Below are positions 57,357-64,000 of a stretch of DNA of 64,000 nucleotides, piece by piece. The position numbers were made by a program, and so were the translations under genes. This stretch comes from Eretmocerus hayati (lineage: Eukaryota > Arthropoda > Insecta > Hymenoptera > Aphelinidae), in assembly GCA_029851415.1 (NCBI GenBank), contig CM056741.1, positions 163,295,685-163,359,684 of the forward strand. The letters run 5' to 3'. Within the stretch, counting starts at the first letter, position 1. Every line of letters starts with the position of its first letter. Below the pieces are notes generated by a model. It did no database searches, was not told the DNA's origin, and saw only the letters and a program-made list of their open reading frames with translations.

Positions 57357-57615
57357 TCATATCTGTGGCGGTCGAACTAAAGGGCGTAAGTCCATTTGAA
57401 TGAAAATCGAGAAAAATGTGTTGAATGCTATCATTATAATACAGGAGAGTGGGCTTACGCCCTTTTACGAATTGAATTTTTTGCCAGCAATGCAACATTT
57501 TGGTCCGGAAGGAGTTTTAAGTGATGGAGATGATCCAGTAGAACATCGTAGATGCCTTAACTCAAATTTTATGAAAATTGGACTTACGCCCTTTAGTCTG
57601 ACCACCACAGATATC
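57357..57615. mobile_element. MITE-like element with AAAGGGCGTAAGTCC arms
   Basis: The left arm (57357-57399) carries ATATCTGTGG, then CTAAAGGGCGTAAGTCCA. The right arm (57574-57615) carries the reverse complements in mirrored order. A third copy in inverted orientation, GGGCTTACGCCCTTTTAC, lies at 57452-57469. Length about 260 bp. No coding function; family unassigned. Confidence 0.65.
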
Positions 57616-60600
57616 TCAACATATATAAAAACGTAAAAAAAAAATTGTGGAAAGGTCAACGAGCGCCCATCCCTGACATTGGCGAAGGGGGTCATGTTGG
57701 GCACAGACGGCATGTTGGCTAATCTTACCTTATCATTGAAGTAATCCACTATCTATGCAATATCTTTTACAGCCCTAATCATGAGTCAGATTTCAGAGGG
57801 CAAAAACGTCGTGGTTGAGTTCATTCACGAGAGATGAATGGAAAATCAGATTCATACCCGAAGTCGAAGACGCTGTTACTTATTTGTGTAATTGCGTGAT
57901 TAGAGGATATCCTCACTCGGAGACCGTATCGAAACACAGCTGTGCAAAATCAAACTAATCTAGAAAGATATTCGTTGTTTTTTTAAATAGATAGTTCAGG
58001 TCGAGGATATCAATCGAATTTGTGTTCGTGTAATTAACACCAAGAGATTCAGCACGACCTTTATTAAGTAGCACAGTAATGTAAACCCCTATAATTTTGA
58101 TTAAATATTGATTTTTTAAGAACTCGAATAATCATTCGAGCGATTTCTCCCACACTCAGCATTGTGCCATCCATGCACTTTTTGACTAATCTATTTCATC
58201 AGATTATATCATTTCAATGTGAAATTTTATCAAAGTGTGGTTTACAGTGGTGGTTTATTAAGCGCGCAAACTGTTCATTAAAACTGTGCTTGGGATAGTT
58301 ATTATATACAGCCAATTGTCTTAAGTTTCTGTGTACACGAGATTTTCCAAAGTAGTAAAGGCATACTGATTCAAAAAAGATTGAATCAACATAAGGAAGA
58401 AATTGTCTGAAACGACTTTTTATGCGTCAAAAATCTAGAAACGCGGAGAAAAACATCAATGTCAAACTGCCATGTATAAATTGGTCATTAGATTGTCTCA
58501 ACGATCGATGCATTTAGGCGGAGCGTAATAGGAAACGGAAAATCTCGGATAAATCTAGCTGAGTTGCACACATGCAAGCGATAACCTCGAAAAGCTCGTT
58601 CTTCCAATCGAAACGTATATTAGCGCGAAACGCAAAAGTCTGATTCTGTTCGTATCGGAAGCGCGCTAATGATAAGAGGCACGTTTAACCCATTCATCAT
58701 TTTCTGCAGAAAACTTATTGTTTCTGCAGAAAATAATGTTATAGGGCTGATTGGACTTTCAAGATAGTATTTGACAATTTTCGAAGTTGGTAGCGTAAAC
58801 GTTGGAGTTCATCACTTTTAAGAAGAACACGATAATTATTCTTAATTGTGATAAGACATTCTACGGAGGCTGTAAATATTAAAAACATCACTATTACAAT
58901 GGTTTATCCGTGTAAAAACGATCGAGTGAAAAAAATTTTGATGAGATGTGATACATTTTCTTGACAGTTTGTGAAAACTGATTTTGTAAAAAAATTGCGC
59001 TTAATGATCTGTCTCTAGTTTTGCTCAGAGAATTTAATATATGAGCGATAAAACTTATTTCACTGCAGCGCATTGGTGTAAATTCAGCCATGGGAAACAG
59101 TTAATGCATATTGTGATCCTATTATTAGTTTTATGCAGAAAAGAGTGACTTCGAAGAGAAAGATTACCAATATGATGAATATTTAAAACCTGGAGCTTCA
59201 CATTTTTTTCATGATGAAAAATTTGATTGAACTCTCCAAGAATGCTGGATTGGTTTCAGGTTTCAGTTGAGAGGCATGCGAGCGCGGGAGTATGGATTGC
59301 CGAGGTAATAGACCTCGTGGTCTGAAGGTCTAAACGCGTAGACCCGAGAAAGCCAAATGATATAATGATGCACCTGGAACCCAATTTGTCCTGTCTTCAT
59401 TTGCATCAATATTTACGACGACTGGAATGATAAGAGTAGATAGACAATTAAAAATTAATATCTCCAATAAGTCTATTGTCAAGACTCTTTGTGTCACTGC
59501 TAACGCAAATTCTATAAGAAATTAAAGGATGTGAAAGTCATAGAGAATCGAATCTGTGGCTCTCCCATTTTGAATTTTTCATAAGTGAGAAATGACGTTC
59601 CAAATCCAGAGCAATTTTTTCCGTTTCTTTTTCTGATTTCATCCAAATACTTTGCCGAAAAAGAAAGCGCTCTCAACATGAAATCGTCTATCTGTGGGTG
59701 TACGATGTGACAGTCGAGAGTTAACTAGAATTGGAATTTTCCAAGTCAACACGCTTTTGACCTCACTCTTTTCGTTTTGCGATAACAAGTCAAGATGTCG
59801 CACTAATGACTTATCCGATAGGAACTCATGCATCAGGCAATAATCGATTATGCAATTTATACACTCGACTATATTTTGTTTGTACAAAGAGATACACTCT
59901 GCTGATATTTTTCCGGTATATGATGTAGTGACACCTTCGCCTTTGGTACAATATTATCTTTTCATGAAATAATGGGATCTAGCAAACAATTCATCTGTCT
60001 ACAGTGTGTTTCCACTCTGATGACTTAACTTGAACTGAATAGGTTTGCTTGGGACTAAGCACTTGCAAGGACAGAAACGAAAACCTACGATGACCATCGA
60101 AGACGTTCTGCATGTTTCCTACGGGTCTTGTATGTGTTACTCAGAGGTTCGCTGACTTGATTTGGAAATTTTCAGGATGATTTCTAAAAATATTCGAAAA
60201 AAAATAATTCAACCCATCTGCTATGAAATACAATGTATCTCTTATAGGTCGGTCGAATTACCCAGAGATTTGCTTTTTTATGTCAAATCGAAGAACCCGT
60301 TGTTTCGGTCTCCAGATTCTGTGGAAAGAAAGTAGATAGCATACTGTAATAATGATATGAAATTTCGATATGATAAGAAATGTTGAATGTTGAAAACCAG
60401 CGCTTGATGCTCTATCTGGGGGGGGGGGATTATATGACCGGAAAAAGTTGGTAAAAATCCGGCCGGAACAGTAACGGAGCTTTCTGATTGGCTGGATGTG
60501 TGATTTTTACCTGTCCATTCGATTTTTTTTCCATTCGTGTGATTTCGGCCTGATAACAGAGTGGATTTCTTCCGAATTTCTACACTAAAAACAATGTTAT

Positions 60601-60684
60601 AACCTAGATTAGATAGATTGCCAAAAAAAAAACAGTGGTAACCTTGATTATTAAATTGCAAGTTGAAATACTCACAAAAATGAA
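57616..60684. other. Non-coding, nothing identified
   Basis: AT-rich. Frames at 59639-59887 (-) and 60278-60661 (-, 127 codons) are unsupported; the latter crosses a G-run at 60420-60428. No RNA gene or clear repeat is seen. Confidence 0.4.
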
Positions 60685-63327
60685 ATGAATGAAAGAATGA
60701 TGGAGCAACAGGCTGACATATTCCATTACAACAAGAAATTATTACAAGAAATTTTACTGGAGCACAGTATTGATGGAAAGTATTGGATGAAAAGAGTTTG
60801 TGACTTCTCAGCCACGTGTTGCTGCATCGATTGAATCATCCATAAAAAAGCAGCCTAAATCAAACGTTGACACCAGATGAAGACATTTTTTGGTTGTGAG
60901 GATCTATCCCTAAAATGGGCTTCAGTAAGCATCATGTTCATGAAAATCGCACACGTAGTGACAATCGCCGTATGACTGGAAATGTCAACATCTACATTTG
61001 TTCAGAAGCGATGCCAGCTCATGAAAGAGTTCCTACAATAAATGGGTCAAAGATAGAAGAATCTGAAAGCGTCATGAGTGTGCAAAATTTGAGAGCAACG
61101 TATACAACAACGGGTACTTAATTTATATTAATCAACCACTACGAGACAATTTTACAGCAAAATTTAATATTTGTTGCTTCATACTAAGCTTTATTCGCCT
61201 TCGCAGTGAAAATTTCCTCACATCTATCAAAATTACCATATCTTCTACTATTTTGGACTATCCGGTTCATCTTATATTCCAGAGTATGGAAATAACACGA
61301 CGAACATAATAGCAGATGTGGAAAAGAAGCATAAGCCGGACGTGGGTGAAAACTACACTCGTACGAAGGAGTCTACTCCAACTGAAGAAATAACCAAAGT
61401 AGATATTCGTGATGATTCCTCGTTTCAAGTTACTTCTCAATCAAAGAAGTCTGATGAAATTCTGCTGAATTCATTGATGAATCAGAATGTGTCGATTCCA
61501 AGTGCAAACTATCGGAATGAGAAGGTGGTTCTTCAACCTACTTTATATAGCTCTCCGAAAGGATCGTTAGCACCTATCCGACCTGAACTAAAAATTAATG
61601 ATGAAACAAAGATGACTAGCTCTCTGAATCGTTCTCCAAATATCTCAGATCAAATTGAAAGTCTTCAAAATCCGTCAGAATTTAAAAATATGCTTGCAAG
61701 TCAAGAGCAAAATTCAAGTACAGCTGGTAACTCTTTGGAGAATTCCACTACTCCCACTTTTCCAACTTCGGAAATGAAAGATGAAAATCAAATAGTAATA
61801 AAATCTGGTATCGATGTTGGAGAATCAAAAGAATTACCGCAGCTAGATAATCCCCTTCTTGAAACAGAACCCAATGATAGACACGATGTTTCCAAGTTAC
61901 AAAAATCGAATCCCCCAGAAAAAGCAGTTCTTTTTGCTGAGGATGAAACTCAAGATCAGGGCGATCAAAATTTTGGAATTCCTGAGAAAATTGAAGACCT
62001 ATGTACTTGCTATAGGTAAAGTATGATTCATCCCAATTTCACTGAATTGAAAACAGTCGGTAGTTGTATTGTTTATTGTTTATAATGGAGAGAGTTTCAT
62101 TGAGTTCAAGATTATTCATTGGTCCTCCATGGGTTCCGCAGAATTTTGGAATAATGATAATGGTATGAGAAAATTATCTTGAAATTCTATTGTAATCGCA
62201 TGCCTTAGGTTTCTATATGGTCATTTTACATGAATTTTTAAAAAAATTACACGACCGACAATTTCAAAACGTTTGTATTGAATTCTAGGAAACCAAGAAG
62301 TAAGTGTGATGCTTTGTGCACCTGCAGTGAGACTATTAAGCCTGGGAATCCTAGTAAGAAAGAAAGGAAAGATAAACGCCTGAAAGAACACAGAAAGAAG
62401 CAAATCAAAAAACTTTCAAAGAAAAAACCAGATGAAATCTCGAGAATAGATTGTGAAAAAATTGCAAAAATATCCCCAGAAACAGAAAGAAAGTCAATAT
62501 TCGCGAGAATATTTAGCTCGTGGAAAAGGAAGAAAAGTGTACCCGGAAAGATGAAAACGGAGAAAAATCCAAAAACTAAAAAAGAGGATTCCAGTGTAGG
62601 CGATAAAAAAAGTACGAGGTCGAAAACCAACAAAATACAAAATGAGTCATGTAAGTCTGGATCGTCCAAAATCATTGAAGACAAGTTGAACACTGATGAA
62701 ACCAATCGTGAATCTATATTTGTTACGCAGGTAGCAATACGCAATGAAGAAATTAAAAACGAAGTATTCCGCGCAGCCAGCGAAAATGAGGCTCAAAAAC
62801 TCATGTTGGAAGATGATCATAACAAAGAAGTTGTCATGGACAAATATTCAGTGCACGCTTCAAAAGAAGGCACTAAAAAGTTACATGAATCAAAAATGAA
62901 TGGAATTTCTCCAGATTACACAAAAAATGTTCCGAAATGTTCATGTTATGTAGTGAAAGAAAAGTTCTGTTGTTGTGTAAAAGTTGATTATCAAAAATTT
63001 CGGAAGAATTATATCTTACACTACGATGATGTTCAGAAACTCTGTATCTGTCTGAAAAGCCCCATTGACCTCGTCTCAGAAAAATATTCAGGCAATACTA
63101 AAAATATCAAAAATATTGAGTCTCTTAAAAAACTTGTGACTGGACAAAATCAATCAAATATTTACGAAAAAAGGCCCATAGAACTATGTTTTTCTTGCTT
63201 ATTTCCTACTCGCACTTGTGTGTGCAACAAAAATTTTTCTAAATCTCAGCGCTGTATCTGCAAGAAATCTAAAAGAGAATTTAGAACTGTATTCGAGTCT
63301 CAAGAACCTCACCACAAGTCTTTATGA
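60685..63327 (+). CDS. Uncharacterised Lys/Ser-rich protein with Cys-rich clusters
   Basis: Well-supported exons are 60915-61113 (phase 1 out), 61283-62015 (phase 2 out) and 62289-63327 (stop TGA); joined from ATG 60915 they give 656 residues. A protein-like frame at 60685-60831 (start MNERMMEQQADIFHYNKKLL) may hold the true first exon, joined by a weak donor at 60766 to an acceptor TGTGAG ending at 60900. The middle is polar and charged; about residues 320-420 are strongly basic (KKERKDKRLKEHRKKQIKK). The C-terminal third has cysteine clusters (CSCYVV..CCCV, CICL, CFSCLFPTRTCVC, CICKKSK) that could bind metal. I do not recognise the family. After the stop, the frame at 63338-63430 continues a protein-like sequence (PQKVCVEGVTILLDKS) that a 49-nt splice from 63289 would join in phase. 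Lies downstream of DCST1 on the same strand; no promoter identified. Confidence 0.7.
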
Positions 63328-63720
63328 GAATGTTCAGGGAATAATCATTCGAAATCGTCCGCAAAAAGTTTGTGTTGAAGGCGTTACAATTTTATTGGAT
63401 AAGAGCTTGTTCACTAAGACTATCATGTAACTAAATCAATTAATTCGAATTTTCAAGTTGGACAATAGGAATTCGTAGTACGTACACTCTCAGTGAATAA
63501 TCCATACCAAGTGAATGTAGTAGATTGAATTTTATATCAATTTCTCAATACGCATTCTCAAATACATCTAATAAAAGTACTCCTGAGCCAATTAATTGTC
63601 CTCGACCTCCTTGCATTATGCATGGAAGAGATAAATTTGATGATTTGATCAATTGGTTATGGAAGTTGAAATTCACAAGTGTTTACTCCCACTCGCGGTA
63701 AAATCTTGAATATTTCAAAA
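63328..63720. other. 3' flank of the uncharacterised gene
   Basis: 63338-63430 is the possible extra coding segment noted with that gene. The remainder is AT-rich with an AATAAAAG word at 63570-63577. Confidence 0.4.
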
Positions 63721-63854
63721 ATGTCTTTTGCCCGTTATTCAAGTCCGAGATACTGGAGTTCAAGCGAAAGTATGCATCGTGCAGAATTTTCAACGATCAT
63801 GATGGAGATCCTGGATCATTTGTTGAAGCACCAGATGCTCTTCGTTCATAACAG
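63721..63854 (+). CDS. Possible first coding exon of a gene running off the right edge
   Basis: ATG 63721 opens a 44-codon frame (starting MSFARYSSPRYWSSSESMHR, then a helical, Met/Leu/His-rich stretch) that reaches a donor-like AACAG|GTTATG in phase 2 at 63854. Without splicing the frame ends at 63876. The peptide is not one I recognise. It could equally be a later exon of the uncharacterised upstream gene. Confidence 0.3.
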
Positions 63855-64000
63855 GTTATGTCACTATTATGAATAACTTCATTTCTAAGAACATCTATCA
63901 CAAACTTTTGAATTCTTTGATTTGGCCAATTCAAGAAAATATACAATCCTAGTCAAGTACTGCTTACTTTGTATGATTTAAGAAAACTCGTCTCAGCGAA

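Overview
This is a window of an AT-rich animal nuclear genome, almost certainly an insect and plausibly a hymenopteran. The genes are split by GT-AG introns, many only 60-250 bp long. The conserved proteins are animal ones, and the non-coding DNA is crowded with palindromic MITE-like elements, tRNA-derived SINE pieces and satellite DNA. The species call is an inference; I recognise no lineage-specific gene. A run of 100 N (5009-5108) is an assembly gap.

Layout. At 350-1787 (+) lie the last four exons of cysteine dioxygenase (CDO1). Their phases match and the active-site residues are present; the 5' part of the gene is off the left edge. From about 1.8 to 36.5 kb I find no gene I can name. This stretch holds inverted-repeat elements (2916-3069, 6893-7236, 13721-14148, 14286-14464, 24874-25262, 26464-26618, 29494-30384), a Penelope/hammerhead-like relic (about 10764-10830), tRNA-like SINE pieces, a 10-bp-period CCAGACC minisatellite (21620-22590), a 75-bp tandem repeat (about 32760-33010) and a plausible core promoter with a non-coding first exon (31629-31866). 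The most structured object is a composite 2.2-kb element (17654-19838). It has matching terminal inverted repeats, two clusters of a GTGCGTAAAG motif, a GC-rich palindromic block and a foldback of about 740 bp.

At 36554-54832 (+) is a large DC-STAMP-domain gene (DCST1-like). I reconstructed it from 17 phase-compatible exons plus a short terminal one. The conserved membrane/DC-STAMP/RING portion is about 722 codons. It is followed by roughly 670 codons of acidic, Ser- and Lys-rich, apparently disordered tail spread over eight further in-phase exons. Intron 3 (6.2 kb) hosts an intronless MATH-BTB (SPOP-like) gene on the opposite strand (40829-41962) and a foldback element. Intron 8 (3.6 kb) hosts a 26-bp satellite with a 182-bp higher-order period (48150-50360).

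Downstream, 60685/60915-63327 (+) is an uncharacterised multi-exon gene encoding a Lys/Ser-rich protein with Cys-rich clusters. A possible first exon of a further gene (63721-63854) runs off the right edge. I see no functional pathway joining CDO1, DCST1 and the other genes; they appear to be ordinary neighbours. No CRISPR, operon, integrated virus or toxin system was seen.
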